Assembly (NCBI RefSeq): GCF_025370785.1
Contig: NZ_JAMXFA010000013.1
Span: 1-64,000 of the forward strand
Source of the DNA: Laspinema olomoucense D3b
GTDB taxonomy: Bacteria > Cyanobacteriota > Cyanobacteriia > Cyanobacteriales > Laspinemataceae
DNA: 64,000 nucleotides
Reading direction: 5' to 3'
A program made the translations under genes and the position numbers. Numbering within the stretch: position 1 is the stretch's first letter; every line of letters starts with the position of its first letter. Of the stretch, positions 18,186 through 29,211 are shown piece after piece. Under the pieces are notes generated by a model. The model saw nothing but the letters and a program-made list of their open reading frames with translations. It was not told the origin of the DNA and did not search any database.

Positions 18186-18440
18186 GGTATTTGTATCTGG
18201 ATAATGTTGTAAAACCTATTAATAAATTATGTTAAAATAACATAATTCAATCTCGGTGATAACTCATCCATAAAATAGCAGGCTGTAACCCAGTTTTACT
18301 GTTCTTTCTTTCTATAGCTCTTACAAACCGATCGCTTTCCATGTAGCCGCACTCCTTTCGGATTGGCAATGACCCGTTGCTCAATAGCAAAAATCTCCGG
18401 GAGTCTTGGACCCCGAGAAAAAAGGGTTTAAAAAAATTAA

Positions 18441-18512
<72 letters not shown>

Positions 18513-18590
18513 GCACGATTTACTACAATAGCATGGCTTGCCCAAAATGCACAAGCCCTTTGCTAAAAAAAATTTTACCCGTCCCTAACC

Positions 18591-19334
18591 CTAATCCCCT
18601 TGGGGATATTCCTCCCATAATCCCGAGATTTGCCGCAAACTCTGGAAATCGCCATTCCCCAAAATCAGATGATCCAGGAGGGGAATTTGTAACAATTGTC
18701 CTGCTTGCAATAACTGGCGGGTGAGTTGAATATCTTCGGGACTGGGTTCTAAACTCCCCGAGGGGTGATTGTGGGAAATAATTGCCCGGGTGGCACCATG
18801 TCGCAAGACTTCTCGAAAAATCTCTCGCGGATGGGCGAGGGTCTCTGTTGCTGTACCAATGGTGAGCAGTTTGGTTCCAATCAGGCGATTTTTTACATCC
18901 AGCAGCAACAACGCAAATCGTTCTTGCGGTTGCCACATCAGTTCATGAGAGAGGGCCGCTGCTGCTGCCTCGGGACTATCGATTTCTTTGCGTTCGGGGG
19001 GCCTGGAATAAAAGGTGCGCTTGCCAAGTTCGATCGCCGCTAAAATTGTGGTGGCTTTTGCTGGTCCCACGCCGGGAATTTCCATTAGTTCCTGGGGGGA
19101 CATCTCCCGCAAAACTTCCAGGGGGTCTCGCTGATTCTCTCCGAGTTTCTGTAAAATGTACTGCCCGAGTCCCACAGCGGACAATTTTCCGGGTCCTTGT
19201 CCCGTACCTAGAAGCATGGCAATCAGTTCGGCAGTTGCCAGACTTTTGGGACCATAAGCGATCAATCGCTCTCGGGGACGCTCATTGGTGGGGATATCTG
19301 CAATTCTGAGGCAATAGGTCATGGGCCAACCCAA
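18591..19334 (-). CDS. radC: RadC family JAB-domain protein
   Basis: 247 residues. The N-terminal helix-hairpin-helix segment ([17 protein letters not shown]) is followed by the MPN/JAB metalloprotease-like core with [16 protein letters not shown], the HxHx7-10D metal-binding signature. Homologues are linked by name to DNA repair, but the molecular function is not proven. The gene sits alone between two tRNA-Val genes on the same strand. An internal start at [11 protein letters not shown] (residue 5) is also plausible. Confidence 0.92.
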   Translation of the reverse strand: MGWPMTYCLRIADIPTNERPRERLIAYGPKSLATAELIAMLLGTGQGPGKLSAVGLGQYILQKLGENQRDPLEVLREMSPQELMEIPGVGPAKATTILAAIELGKRTFYSRPPERKEIDSPEAAAAALSHELMWQPQERFALLLLDVKNRLIGTKLLTIGTATETLAHPREIFREVLRHGATRAIISHNHPSGSLEPSPEDIQLTRQLLQAGQLLQIPLLDHLILGNGDFQSLRQISGLWEEYPQGD

Positions 19335-19424
19335 AACTCATTCAGGAGCGAGTTTATCATAAGGCCGAGGTCTAAACCAAGCGATCGCCTCTAGGCTTGC
19401 ATGAACTTCCATAACATCTAACAA

Positions 19425-19496
<72 letters not shown>

Positions 19497-19541
19497 TTTT
19501 TTCCCGACGGATCACATCATAACACAGTTTTTGGAAATTTC

Positions 19542-20165
19542 ATGCCATCTGGTCGAACTCATGACGAAATTACTTTGTGGAGCTTACCGTTGGTGGCAGG
19601 AGGGACTTACGCGCAGACCCGCAGCAGCAGTCTGACGCTGATTGTTGCCGGTGGTTTTTTGTTTAGTGGACTGATGTTTGGCCCCGATTTGGATATCTAT
19701 TCTCAGCAGTTTCAACGCTGGGGGTGGTTGCGGTGGATCTGGCTCCCTTATCAACAAAGTTTACATCATCGCTCGTTTTGGTCTCATGGGCCATTGGTGG
19801 GGACGGCGTTACGGATCCTGTATTTGGGGATTTGGATCGGGGCGATCGCCTTTGGAGTTGTCCTGGTGGGGGATTATCTGGGACTCTTGACTTGGAATGC
19901 GCCAATGGCATCAGCGGCGATCGCCCGTACCCTCAAACAGCACCCACTGGAAGCAGTCGCCCTCTTCATCGGATTAGAACTGGGGGCCATGAGTCATTCT
20001 CTCAGTGATTGGATTGGATCCGCTTACAAGCGATTCAAAAAATACGGATGGTCTGCTATTTTTAATCCGGGCACCAAACCCCGCACTCCAACCAAAAAAC
20101 GCATCAAGCGTCACGCCTCCCGCAATACGCGCCCCCAAAAAGCCTCCACCAAGGGCAAATATTAA
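19542..20165 (+). CDS. DUF2227 family metal-binding membrane protein
   Basis: 207 residues. The start, MPSGRTHDEITLW, and the cluster SLHHRSFWSHGP give the His/Asp pattern of DUF2227 (YdjM-like) metal-binding proteins. There are three or four hydrophobic segments, and GAMSHSLSDWIGS is a further conserved stretch. The C-terminus is very basic (TKKRIKRHASRNTRP) and probably cytoplasmic. The function of the family is unknown. It is divergent from tRNA-Val(UAC) and precedes xisH by about 30 bp. Confidence 0.88.
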   Translation: MPSGRTHDEITLWSLPLVAGGTYAQTRSSSLTLIVAGGFLFSGLMFGPDLDIYSQQFQRWGWLRWIWLPYQQSLHHRSFWSHGPLVGTALRILYLGIWIGAIAFGVVLVGDYLGLLTWNAPMASAAIARTLKQHPLEAVALFIGLELGAMSHSLSDWIGSAYKRFKKYGWSAIFNPGTKPRTPTKKRIKRHASRNTRPQKASTKGKY

Positions 20166-20197
20166 GTCTTATCCCGGTTTGAAATATAGTGGAGACG

Positions 20198-20665
20198 ATG
20201 CCCACAAGAGATACTATCCATAACAGTGTTAAAAAAGCCCTCATCAAAGAAGGTTGGCAAATCACTGACGATCCTTATATCATTTCATACGGTGAGCGGT
20301 TTTTGTTTGTCGATCTAGCTGCTACGGAATCATCAATCAATGATGCGGTAGCCGGACAATTCATTGGTGCTGAACAGAAAAATAAGCGGATTGCTATTGA
20401 AATTAAAGCCTTCCGCAACCCCTCTGCGATCGCCGATTTAGAGCAAGCTATTGGTCAATATATTCTTTATCGGTTGTTACTCCAAGAGGTCGATCCAGAC
20501 CGGCTGATTTATTTGGCGATTCCTGAGATAACTTACTTAGATATATTTAGGGAACCAATTGGTGATCTAGTGATCTCCAAACTTTCTATCAAATTAATTA
20601 TTGTAGATATCCAAGAAGCAGAGGTAAAACAATGGATACCAGCCAGACCTATCGAGACATTGTAA
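20198..20665 (+). CDS. xisH: XisH family protein
   Basis: 155 residues, starting at the ATG at 20198 with GGAG a few bases upstream; a frame beginning 9 nt earlier is also open. MPTRDTIHNSVKKALIKEGW and the later AEQKNKRIAIEIKAF (an E-x-K motif typical of the PD-(D/E)xK nuclease fold) identify XisH. The first member was described as a control factor for fdxN element excision in Anabaena. Most XisH/XisI pairs in other cyanobacteria are not near such an element, and this one is not either. It overlaps xisI by 34 nt. Confidence 0.92.
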   Translation: MPTRDTIHNSVKKALIKEGWQITDDPYIISYGERFLFVDLAATESSINDAVAGQFIGAEQKNKRIAIEIKAFRNPSAIADLEQAIGQYILYRLLLQEVDPDRLIYLAIPEITYLDIFREPIGDLVISKLSIKLIIVDIQEAEVKQWIPARPIETL

Positions 20666-20955
20666 AACAGGTGATTCTAGGTTACGCTCAATTAAAGCCC
20701 TCTCACGGAGACATCCGATTAGATCCAGTTTTTGATGAAACTAGAGACCGCTATGCGCTGATGCAAGTCGGGTGGGATAGAGGCCGTCGAGTAAGAGGTA
20801 ATTTAATTTATGTGGTCTTACAAGATGGTTGTGTTTATATTGAATATGATGGAATGGAACGCAGTATTACCGAAGATTTAATGAATCAAGGTATTCCCCC
20901 AAATAAAATTGTTTTAGCTTTTTTGTCCGATACTGAAAAAGTGCTAGTTGTCTAA
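20632..20955 (+). CDS. xisI: XisI family protein
   Basis: 107 residues, the usual XisI length. Features include TYRDIVKQVILGYAQLKPSHG, then RYALMQVGWDRGRRVRG, then VYIEYDGMERSITEDLMNQGI. XisI is always encoded next to XisH and is thought to work with it, but the mechanism is unknown. Its start lies 34 nt inside xisH, which implies coupled translation. Confidence 0.92.
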   Translation: MDTSQTYRDIVKQVILGYAQLKPSHGDIRLDPVFDETRDRYALMQVGWDRGRRVRGNLIYVVLQDGCVYIEYDGMERSITEDLMNQGIPPNKIVLAFLSDTEKVLVV

Positions 20956-21010
20956 AATTTTTAATTTTTTGGTATAGAAGTCTACTGTAGTAACCCAGGT
21001 ATCACCCTAA

Positions 21011-22479
<1,469 letters not shown>

Positions 22480-22510
22480 CTCTCTCCTTTACTAAAATTT
22501 AACCTATTTA

Positions 22511-22526
22511 ATCAAATTTTATTGAT
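22511..22526 (+). promoter_or_regulatory. ArsR operator-like site 1
   Basis: ATCAA-N6-TTGAT, a perfect inverted repeat with an AT-rich centre. The known Synechocystis ArsR operator is ATCAA-N6-TTGAT, and this copy matches it. It lies after the arsR stop, about 225 bp before acr3. Confidence 0.7.
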
Positions 22527-22570
22527 ATATTTATCCGAGTACCCCGTAATTGTTTTTAGGGGAAAGGGTT

Positions 22571-22633
22571 ATGAACGCAACAGCACAGCGGGTTTTAAGC
22601 AGCGTGAAACGGTGGACAGCGATCACGGGATAG
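22571..22633 (+). CDS. 20-residue leader-like ORF in the arsR-acr3 spacer
   Basis: ATG to TAG, MNATAQRVLSSVKRWTAITG by codons, with AGGGG/GGAAAGGG about 5-12 bases upstream, a good ribosome site. It lies between operator-like sites 1 and 2. It could be a translated leader peptide, a remnant of a lost gene, or chance. Confidence 0.3.
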   Translation: MNATAQRVLSSVKRWTAITG

Positions 22634-22661
22634 CCAGTTGTGAACCCTCCCCCTGACTTAT

Positions 22662-22677
22662 ATCAAGTTTTGTTGAA
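22662..22677 (+). promoter_or_regulatory. ArsR operator-like site 2
   Basis: ATCAA-N6-TTGAA, one mismatch from a perfect repeat. It starts 28 bp before site 3, in the same orientation, as two tandem operators would. Confidence 0.65.
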
Positions 22678-22689
22678 ATAAATTGACTC

Positions 22690-22705
22690 ATCAACTTTTA
22701 TTGAT
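22690..22705 (+). promoter_or_regulatory. ArsR operator-like site 3
   Basis: ATCAA-N6-TTGAT, a perfect copy 46 bp before the acr3 start. With site 2 it forms a direct pair, close to the arrangement described for Synechocystis arsBHC, where ArsR binds two direct repeats. Confidence 0.75.
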
Positions 22706-22750
22706 GTAAGATTTAAAGCGATAGAGCTTGTAAGGAGGAGGGAAATTGTC

Positions 22751-23902
22751 GTGAATGAGGCAAACGAGCAGTTGAGACAACCTGTAAAAGCCGGTGGCAA
22801 ACTGAGTGTTTTTGAGCGATACCTGACCCTGTGGGTCTTTCTGTGCATCATTGCAGGCATCGCCCTAGGCAAACTGTTTCCCGGAGTCGCCGTTGCTCTA
22901 GATGCTATGAGCATCTATCAGGTGTCCATTCCGATCGCCATCTGCCTGTTTTTCATGATGTATCCGATCATGGTGAAAATCGATTTCACCCAGGCAGCCA
23001 ATGCAGTTAGAGCACCGAAACCTGTACTGTTGACCTTAGTTGTGAATTGGTTGATTAAACCCTTCACAATGGTTGTTTTTGCTCAATTTTTCTTGGGTTG
23101 GTTATTTCGGCCCTTAATTGTGGGTACGGAAATTATTAACAACGAAACAATTGATATCGCCAACTCTTACATTGCCGGAACCATTTTATTAGGAATTGCG
23201 CCTTGTACCGCAATGGTGCTGATGTGGGGATATCTTTCTTTTAGCAATCAAGGACATACCCTGGTGATGGTGGCAATCAACTCTCTAGCCATGTTATTTT
23301 TGTATGCGCCGCTCGGTAGATGGTTGCTGGCAGCCAATGATTTAACCGTTCCCTGGCAAACCATTGTTTTATCAGTGCTGATTTATGTGGGATTGCCTTT
23401 GGCGGCTGGGATGTACAGCCGATATTGGATTCTCAAAAATAAAGGTCGTCACTGGTTTGAACGGGAATTTTTGAAATATTTGACCCCAATTTCCATTACG
23501 GCATTGCTGATTACATTGGTGTTGCTATTTTCGTTTAAGGGAGACTTAATTGTTAACAATCCCCTCCATATTTTGTTGATTGCTGTTCCCCTGTTCATTC
23601 AGACAAATTTTATTTTCTTAATCAGTTACGTGGCGGGATTAAAACTGAATATGGCTTATGAAGATGCGGCTCCGGCGGCTTTAATCGGGGCGAGTAATCA
23701 TTTTGAAGTAGCGATCGCCACGGCGGTGATGCTCTTTGGCTTAAATTCCGGTGCAGCACTGGCAACGGTAGTTGGGGTTTTAATCGAAGTGCCGGTGATG
23801 TTAATGCTAGTAGAGGTTTGTAAGAAGACGGCGAACTGGTTTCCCCGAGAACCCGAGAAGGCAACATTACGGGATCCCCGTTGTTTTCCGAGCTTCAAAT
23901 AA
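22751..23902 (+). CDS. acr3: Acr3 arsenite efflux permease
   Basis: 383 residues with about ten hydrophobic segments. [12 protein letters not shown] and [16 protein letters not shown] (with the essential Cys) are Acr3 signatures, as is [20 protein letters not shown]. It exports arsenite by proton exchange. It starts with GTG; AAGGAGG lies 12 bp upstream. Two or three ArsR sites lie just before it and arsC follows about 70 bp later, so the three act as one detoxification unit. It is the Acr3 (BASS) type, not the ArsB type. Confidence 0.94.
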   Translation: MNEANEQLRQPVKAGGKLSVFERYLTLWVFLCIIAGIALGKLFPGVAVALDAMSIYQVSIPIAICLFFMMYPIMVKIDFTQAANAVRAPKPVLLTLVVNWLIKPFTMVVFAQFFLGWLFRPLIVGTEIINNETIDIANSYIAGTILLGIAPCTAMVLMWGYLSFSNQGHTLVMVAINSLAMLFLYAPLGRWLLAANDLTVPWQTIVLSVLIYVGLPLAAGMYSRYWILKNKGRHWFEREFLKYLTPISITALLITLVLLFSFKGDLIVNNPLHILLIAVPLFIQTNFIFLISYVAGLKLNMAYEDAAPAALIGASNHFEVAIATAVMLFGLNSGAALATVVGVLIEVPVMLMLVEVCKKTANWFPREPEKATLRDPRCFPSFK

Positions 23903-23971
23903 ACCCTATCGGGGAGAGTTTTACAGAAATTTGACCCCAAATTTTCCAAAGTTTAGGAGAAAAGAGTCAGG

Positions 23972-24382
23972 ATGAAGAAAGTCATGTTTGTTTGTAAGCG
24001 CAATTCCTGCCGATCGCAAATGGCAGAAGGATTTGCCAGAACCCTGGGTGAGGGAAAAATTGAAGTCACCAGTTCCGGTTTAGAATCCAGTCGAGTCCAT
24101 CCGACTGCGGTGGAGGTGATGGAAGAAATCGGGGTGGATATTAGTCATCAAACCTCGGATCCCTTAAGGGATTTTAAAGCAGAGGATTATAATGCGGTGA
24201 TTTCCCTGTGTGGTTGTGGGGTGAATTTACCGGAAGCATGGGTATTGCGAGAAGTGTTTGAGGATTGGGAATTGGAAGACCCCGATGGGAAATCGTTGGA
24301 GACATTTCGGACTGTGCGGGATGAGATTAAAGCGCGGGTGAGCAAACTGATAGAAGCGATCGCTACTGAAGTTCCGGCATAA
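23972..24382 (+). CDS. arsC: Arsenate reductase (Synechocystis-type ArsC)
   Basis: 136 residues with the low-molecular-weight phosphatase fold. The phosphate loop is CKRNSCRS (Cys8 to Arg14). The resolving pair is CGCG with Cys80 and Cys82. Cys8/Cys80/Cys82 are the positions used by the Synechocystis arsenate reductase, which takes electrons from glutathione/glutaredoxin rather than thioredoxin. It turns arsenate into arsenite, which Acr3 then exports. The ATG follows TTAGGAGAAAAGAG, a good ribosome site. Confidence 0.95.
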   Translation: MKKVMFVCKRNSCRSQMAEGFARTLGEGKIEVTSSGLESSRVHPTAVEVMEEIGVDISHQTSDPLRDFKAEDYNAVISLCGCGVNLPEAWVLREVFEDWELEDPDGKSLETFRTVRDEIKARVSKLIEAIATEVPA

Positions 24383-24695
24383 GGCGACGATCTGGGGAGA
24401 GTTGACTCAATGAATAGAGGCGATCGCCCAAGTGGAGAACAACAGAGCGATCGCTTTTCCTTACTCTAAAAACGACAAACGACAAATGACCAATGACAAA
24501 TTTTGAGCCCCCTCCCCCGACAACGCCAGGGGACTGGCGGCGATTTTCTACGGAACCCGATTACGCTGGCCCCTCTGTTGCACTGATTTACCACATTTAT
24601 TGTCAAATTCGCTACATTTTACCACTTCCAAACCCCCGTGGGCAGGGGAATGAGATAGAATTGCAAGGCATCCGGGCAAAACTTTAAGGCCGAGA
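24383..24695. other. Spacer with heptamer repeats, before the Pho box
   Basis: Holds HIP1 sites near 24420-24450 and several TGACAAA/ACAAATG heptamers near 24474-24500. A 64-residue frame that begins in the heptamers (24493-24687) is Pro-rich, resembles no family I know, and is probably not a gene. Confidence 0.45.
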
Positions 24696-24725
24696 CTTTA
24701 ACACCTATTAACCCAATCTTTACCC
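24696..24725 (+). promoter_or_regulatory. Pho box upstream of pstS
   Basis: Three 8-bp elements at an exact 11-bp period: CTTTAACA (24696), ATTAACCC (24707) and CTTTACCC (24718). This is the layout of a cyanobacterial PhoB/SphR binding site: TTAACC-like octamers with 3-bp gaps. It ends 60 bp before the pstS ATG. SphR binding should turn the operon on when phosphate is low. Confidence 0.8.
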
Positions 24726-24785
24726 TAAAGCGGTATTCTGCAATCGTGATCCTCACCAAAATACCAAACCCTACCCATTCACATC

Positions 24786-25943
24786 ATGCGTTTACCAAAT
24801 CCCATTAAACCGGCTCAAATGGCCTTTTCCCTGTCAGTTATTGCACTAACCTTGGGGATCGGGGCTTGCCAGGGACCCACTGCCACCACCACTGCGCCGG
24901 AGGGCAATGCAGCCTCTCCCGAGGGCAATAATGCAGCCCCTGCAGGAACCGGCAAACTCGCCTTAACCCAAGCTGTCAACTTAACAGGTGCGGGAGCAAC
25001 TTTTCCCGCGCCGATTTACCAGCGTTGGTTTCAGGAATTTAATCAGGCAAATTCTCAAGTTCGCACTAATTATCAATCCGTTGGCAGCGGTGCTGGCGTC
25101 CAGCAGTTTTCGTCAGGCACTGTAGATTTTGGGGCCAGCGACGTAGCCATGAAGGATGAAGAGATCCAAGCGATGAACCGAGAGGTTCTGATGCTACCGA
25201 TGACCGCAGGTGGCATTGTCTTGGCTTATAATTTGCCTGGAGTGGAAACCGGGCTGAAGCTTCCTCGGGAGGTCTATGTGGATATTTTATTGGGGGAGAT
25301 TACCCAATGGAATGACCCGCGCATCGCTCAAGCGAATCCGGGCGTGAACTTACCCGATCAAGCGATCGCCGTGGTTTATCGTTCCGATGGAAGTGGAACC
25401 ACAGGAGTGTTTACCCAACATCTCTCGGCGATTAGTGAAAAGTGGAAAGAGCGCGTCGGTGAAGGGAAAACCGTAGAATGGCCGACGGGAATTGGCGGAA
25501 AAGGGAACGAAGGCGTTACCGCTTCGATTCAACAAACTGTAGGTGCGATCGGATATGTTGAGTATGGCTATGCCAAAAATAACAATATCACTATGGCCGC
25601 TTTAGAAAATAAATCCGGCAATTTTATTGCTCCAAGCAGCGAAGCCGCGAGTAAAACCCTAGCAGCAGTAGAACTCCCAGATAATCTGCGAGCCTTCATT
25701 TCCGACCCCGAGGGACCGGACTCTTATCCCATTGTTAGTTATACTTGGCTGCTGGCTTACAAAGAGTATTCTGATCCCCAAAAAGCTCAAGCCCTCGAAG
25801 CAGTGATTGAGTACGGATTGAATGAAGGACAACAGCTGGCCCCCGAGTTAGGGTACATTCCGCTCCCGGCGAATGTCAGACAGAAAGTGGCCCAGAAAGC
25901 GGATGTGATTAGCGCTGAGTATGACATTGAAGTAAGCGAATAG
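24786..25943 (+). CDS. pstS: Phosphate ABC transporter substrate-binding lipoprotein PstS
   Basis: 385 residues. A lipobox GIGAC puts the lipidated Cys at 28, followed by a Pro/Ala/Asn linker. The binding fold is clear: GAGATFPAPIYQRWFQEF, QSVGSGAGVQQF and YRSDGSGTTGVFTQHL, the last carrying phosphate ligands. It holds phosphate for the PstC-PstA-PstB transporter that follows on the same strand. The Pho box just upstream marks it as the first gene of a phosphate-starvation operon. Confidence 0.96.
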   Translation: MRLPNPIKPAQMAFSLSVIALTLGIGACQGPTATTTAPEGNAASPEGNNAAPAGTGKLALTQAVNLTGAGATFPAPIYQRWFQEFNQANSQVRTNYQSVGSGAGVQQFSSGTVDFGASDVAMKDEEIQAMNREVLMLPMTAGGIVLAYNLPGVETGLKLPREVYVDILLGEITQWNDPRIAQANPGVNLPDQAIAVVYRSDGSGTTGVFTQHLSAISEKWKERVGEGKTVEWPTGIGGKGNEGVTASIQQTVGAIGYVEYGYAKNNNITMAALENKSGNFIAPSSEAASKTLAAVELPDNLRAFISDPEGPDSYPIVSYTWLLAYKEYSDPQKAQALEAVIEYGLNEGQQLAPELGYIPLPANVRQKVAQKADVISAEYDIEVSE

Positions 25944-26062
25944 CCGTCCGGTTTTGGTATTCAAGGAGATAGCAAGCAGTCCACTCCGCTTGCTATCGTT
26001 CCAAACTTCTATTTTTCTATAATCGAAGGCGATAGAGTAAAGCGCTTAATTTATTTTAAGGA

Positions 26063-27025
26063 ATGAGTAAACGAGCTGAAACTATGAATAGGGACGAGGA
26101 AAGAGCGATTCAACCTCGCCAACAACAAGAGCGCGTGATGGATAGTGGTTTTTTTTGGGTCACGCGCATTTTTGCATTTGCGATCGCGGGGATTTTGGTC
26201 TGGATAGCGATCCAAATGGCGAAGGACGCCCTGCCTGCGATGCAAGCCTTTGGCTTGAATTTTTTTACCTCCAGCTCCTGGAATCCCGTTCGGGATGAGT
26301 ATGGAGTCTGGCCGATGATTTATGGGACCCTGGTCTCGTCAGCCCTGGGTTTACTGTTTGCAGTTCCCCTAGGAGTGGGGACTGCTATCTTTTTAAGTGA
26401 AAATTTTCTACCCAAATCAGTTCAGACAGTTCTGGTGTTTATGGTGGAGTTGTTAGCCGCCATTCCCAGCGTGGTGTATGGATTGTGGGGAATTTTTGTA
26501 CTTATTCCCTTTCTGCGACCAATCGGGCTTTTTTTGCATAAGACCTTGGGCTTTTTACCCATTTTTTCCACCAGTCCAGTGGGCCCGGGGATGTTACCCG
26601 CCGGGATCATTTTAACGATTATGATTTTGCCGATTATTACGGCAATCTCTCGGGACTCGTTGGCGTCGCTGCCACCGGATTTGCGGCAGGCATCCCTAGG
26701 GTTAGGGGCGACCCGCTGGGAAACAATTATTCGAGTTTTAATTCCAGCGGCATTTTCGGGAATTGTGGGCGGGATTATGTTGGGATTGGGCCGTGCGATG
26801 GGAGAAACGATGGCCGTTACGATGATTATTGGGAATTCTAATGACCTAAAATTCTCTCTGCTGGCTCCTGGAAATACGATCGCCTCCCTGTTGGCAAATC
26901 AGTTTGCAGAAGCCTCGGGCTTGCAAATTTCTGCTTTGATGTATGCAGGTTTGGTTTTATTTCTGCTCACCTTAGTGGTGAATATTGGTGCCGAGTTAAT
27001 TGTTCGGAAAGTCAAGAAGTTTTAG
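26063..27025 (+). CDS. pstC: Phosphate ABC transporter permease PstC
   Basis: 320 residues, six membrane segments. The EAA-type loop reads LRQASLGLGATRWETIIRVLIPAAFSGIVGG, with GRAMGETMAV after it; AIPSVVYGLWGIFVLIP lies before. The N-terminus is longer and charged, as in PstC. AAGGA lies 4 bases before the ATG. It pairs with PstA. Confidence 0.95.
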   Translation: MSKRAETMNRDEERAIQPRQQQERVMDSGFFWVTRIFAFAIAGILVWIAIQMAKDALPAMQAFGLNFFTSSSWNPVRDEYGVWPMIYGTLVSSALGLLFAVPLGVGTAIFLSENFLPKSVQTVLVFMVELLAAIPSVVYGLWGIFVLIPFLRPIGLFLHKTLGFLPIFSTSPVGPGMLPAGIILTIMILPIITAISRDSLASLPPDLRQASLGLGATRWETIIRVLIPAAFSGIVGGIMLGLGRAMGETMAVTMIIGNSNDLKFSLLAPGNTIASLLANQFAEASGLQISALMYAGLVLFLLTLVVNIGAELIVRKVKKF

Positions 27026-27098
27026 TCATTGGTCATTGGTCATTAGGATGGCTGAATAATCAAGACAAACCACAAAGGACAAATGACAAATGACAAAT
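27025..27098. repeat. Heptamer repeats between pstC and pstA
   Basis: GTCATTG copies (27025-27045) and ACAAATG copies (27078-27098) flank a short unique segment, in the pstC-pstA gap. They belong to the same family as the arrays at 16.2 and 63.0 kb. Confidence 0.7.
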
Positions 27099-27132
27099 CA
27101 CAGTTGTTTAGGGGTGCAATACCCAGTCTGAT

Positions 27133-28038
27133 ATGTCACAGCCTTTTTCGAGTCACAGCGACGATTTGTACAACGCTACCCCAGACGGGGAGCAGCTAAT
27201 GCGGAACTATAAAAGTCCGCGATCGCTGTTTGTCTGGGTGATGACCCTGTTATCCGGTGCTTGTTTAGTGATCACCCTGATCCCGTTATTTGCGGTGATG
27301 GTTTATGTCACCATTAAAGGGTTTAACCGGCTAAATTTGGACTTGTTTACCCAACTTCCCCCTTCTGCGGGGATGGAAGGCGGCGGGATTGCCAATGCGA
27401 TCGCCGGGACTCTGATTATGGTGGGGATCGCCGCTGCCATTAGCGTTCCCATCGGGGTGTTTGGGGCAGTTTACTTGTCGGAGTTTAGTTCCGTGGGTGT
27501 AGCCCGGTGGATTCGTTTTGCCACGAATGTCCTAAGTGGAGTTCCCTCGATTATTGTCGGAATTTTTGCCTACGGTATCATTGTATTAGCGACCAAACAG
27601 TTCTCGGCTTTTGCCGGGGGGGTGGCGCTCTCGGTGCTCATGCTACCGATTGTGGTGCGAACCACCGATGAAGCCCTGCAAATCGTTCCTCCTGATGTGC
27701 GATGGGCGTCGGTGGGGGTGGGAGCGTCCAACTATCAAACCGTCTTGAGGGTGGTGCTACCGGCAGCGTTACCTGCTATTATCACAGGACTAACGCTGGC
27801 GATCGCCCGGGCTGCTGGAGAAACGGCTCCCTTAATTTTCACGGCTCTATTTACCTTTTTCTGGCCCCAAGGTTTGTTTGAACCAGCCCCCTCTTTGGCG
27901 GTGTTGGTTTATAACTTTGCCTCCGTTCCTTATGCCAGTCAACAAGAACTGGCTTGGGCTGCCTCATTGATTTTAGTGTTGTTGGTTCTACTCACTAGCA
28001 TTTTGGCTCGCTGGGCCACTCGGAAAAGCATTTATTAA
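27133..28038 (+). CDS. pstA: Phosphate ABC transporter permease PstA
   Basis: 301 residues with six membrane segments. MEGGGIANAIAGTLIMVG and LSGVPSIIVGIFAYGIIV are PstA features. The EAA loop is WASVGVGASNYQTVLRVVLPAALPAIITG, followed by ARAAGETAPLIFTAL. It forms the channel with PstC. It lies 107 bp after pstC, across a heptamer repeat region. Confidence 0.95.
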   Translation: MSQPFSSHSDDLYNATPDGEQLMRNYKSPRSLFVWVMTLLSGACLVITLIPLFAVMVYVTIKGFNRLNLDLFTQLPPSAGMEGGGIANAIAGTLIMVGIAAAISVPIGVFGAVYLSEFSSVGVARWIRFATNVLSGVPSIIVGIFAYGIIVLATKQFSAFAGGVALSVLMLPIVVRTTDEALQIVPPDVRWASVGVGASNYQTVLRVVLPAALPAIITGLTLAIARAAGETAPLIFTALFTFFWPQGLFEPAPSLAVLVYNFASVPYASQQELAWAASLILVLLVLLTSILARWATRKSIY

Positions 28039-28383
28039 CGACAATGCTTTCTGTTCAAAATGCCACGGGGGAAATTTAAAGTTCTTAATGATCTAAAACC
28101 TCGGAAAACTGTATGATAAGATACAGCGCTCTGCTTGAGAGTAGGATTGTCGAAGTTTAAGTTTTTTCCAGTGTAGAACGATCAACCAAGCAGTTGTGAC
28201 CGTTGCGATCGCACGGCCTTCTCAAAATTTTACTTCCGATCTGCTGCAACTCTGGTCAGAAGAGGTGAGCGGTTGGGGTTCGGTAGTTTGTCAACCCTAG
28301 GCTGTTGGCGCTCGATCGCATAAAAGTGGGAAACACAACTGCAGTGAAGTTGAAATATCTAGTAAAAGTCAAGGTGGATTTTT
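28039..28383. other. Spacer between pstA and pstB
   Basis: 345 bp without a gene. This is long for a pst operon, so pstB may have its own promoter. No Pho box of the 11-bp type was seen. One HIP1-like site lies near 28204. Confidence 0.5.
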
Positions 28384-29211
28384 ATGCCTTTCGATCGGCA
28401 AATAGCCAATCATCATTACCAAACTGAACCTCAAACAGAAGCAATTCTGCGGACGGAAAATCTTAACGTTTATTACGGAGAAACCCTCGCCCTCAAAGGG
28501 GTGAATCTGAATATCCCGAAAAAACAAATTACGGGATTTATTGGACCATCGGGATGTGGAAAAAGTACCTTACTCCGCTGCTTCAACCGTCTCAACGATT
28601 TGATTAGTGGATTCCGGATTCAGGGAAAATGTTCCTACTACAACCAAGACCTCTACGATAAAAGAATTGACCCGGTAGAGGTCCGTCGGCGCATTGGGAT
28701 GGTATTCCAAAAGCCGAATCCTTTCCCAAAATCCATTTATGACAATATCGCTTATGGAGCGCGCGTCAATCGGTATAAAGGGAATCTCGATGAACTGGTT
28801 GAAACTTCATTGCGTCGCGCCGCTTTATGGGATGAAGTGAAAGATAAATTAAAGTCCAATGGTTTATCTTTATCCGGTGGTCAACAGCAACGGTTATGTA
28901 TCGCCCGGGCGATCGCCATTAACCCAGAAATCGTCCTCATGGACGAACCCTGCGCCTCCCTCGACCCCATCTCAACCATGAAAGTCGAAGAGTTAATGCA
29001 GGAACTCAAAGAAAACTACACCATTGTGATTGTTACCCACAATATGCAGCAAGCCTCGCGGTCTTGCGATTATACCGCCTTTTTCAATGCCCAAGCCACC
29101 GAAGATGGGAAGCGCTTTGGCTATCTTGTTGAGTATGATAAAACGGAAAATATTTTCCAAAATCCCCGCCAAGAAGCGACTCTGGAGTATGTGAGCGGAC
29201 GCTTCGGTTAA
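28384..29211 (+). CDS. pstB: Phosphate ABC transporter ATP-binding protein PstB
   Basis: 275 residues. Walker [11 protein letters not shown]-loop [11 protein letters not shown], signature LSGGQQQRL, Walker [14 protein letters not shown] and the switch [10 protein letters not shown] are all present. [17 protein letters not shown] and [14 protein letters not shown] are PstB-specific. It powers PstC/PstA. A 266-residue paralogue lies at 36.6 kb. Confidence 0.96.
   Translation: MPFDRQIANHHYQTEPQTEAILRTENLNVYYGETLALKGVNLNIPKKQITGFIGPSGCGKSTLLRCFNRLNDLISGFRIQGKCSYYNQDLYDKRIDPVEVRRRIGMVFQKPNPFPKSIYDNIAYGARVNRYKGNLDELVETSLRRAALWDEVKDKLKSNGLSLSGGQQQRLCIARAIAINPEIVLMDEPCASLDPISTMKVEELMQELKENYTIVIVTHNMQQASRSCDYTAFFNAQATEDGKRFGYLVEYDKTENIFQNPRQEATLEYVSGRFG

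Noticed and set aside
24493-24687. 64-residue frame starting in heptamer repeats
   Set aside because: Pro-rich, no homology pattern, and its 3' end runs to the Pho-box region.
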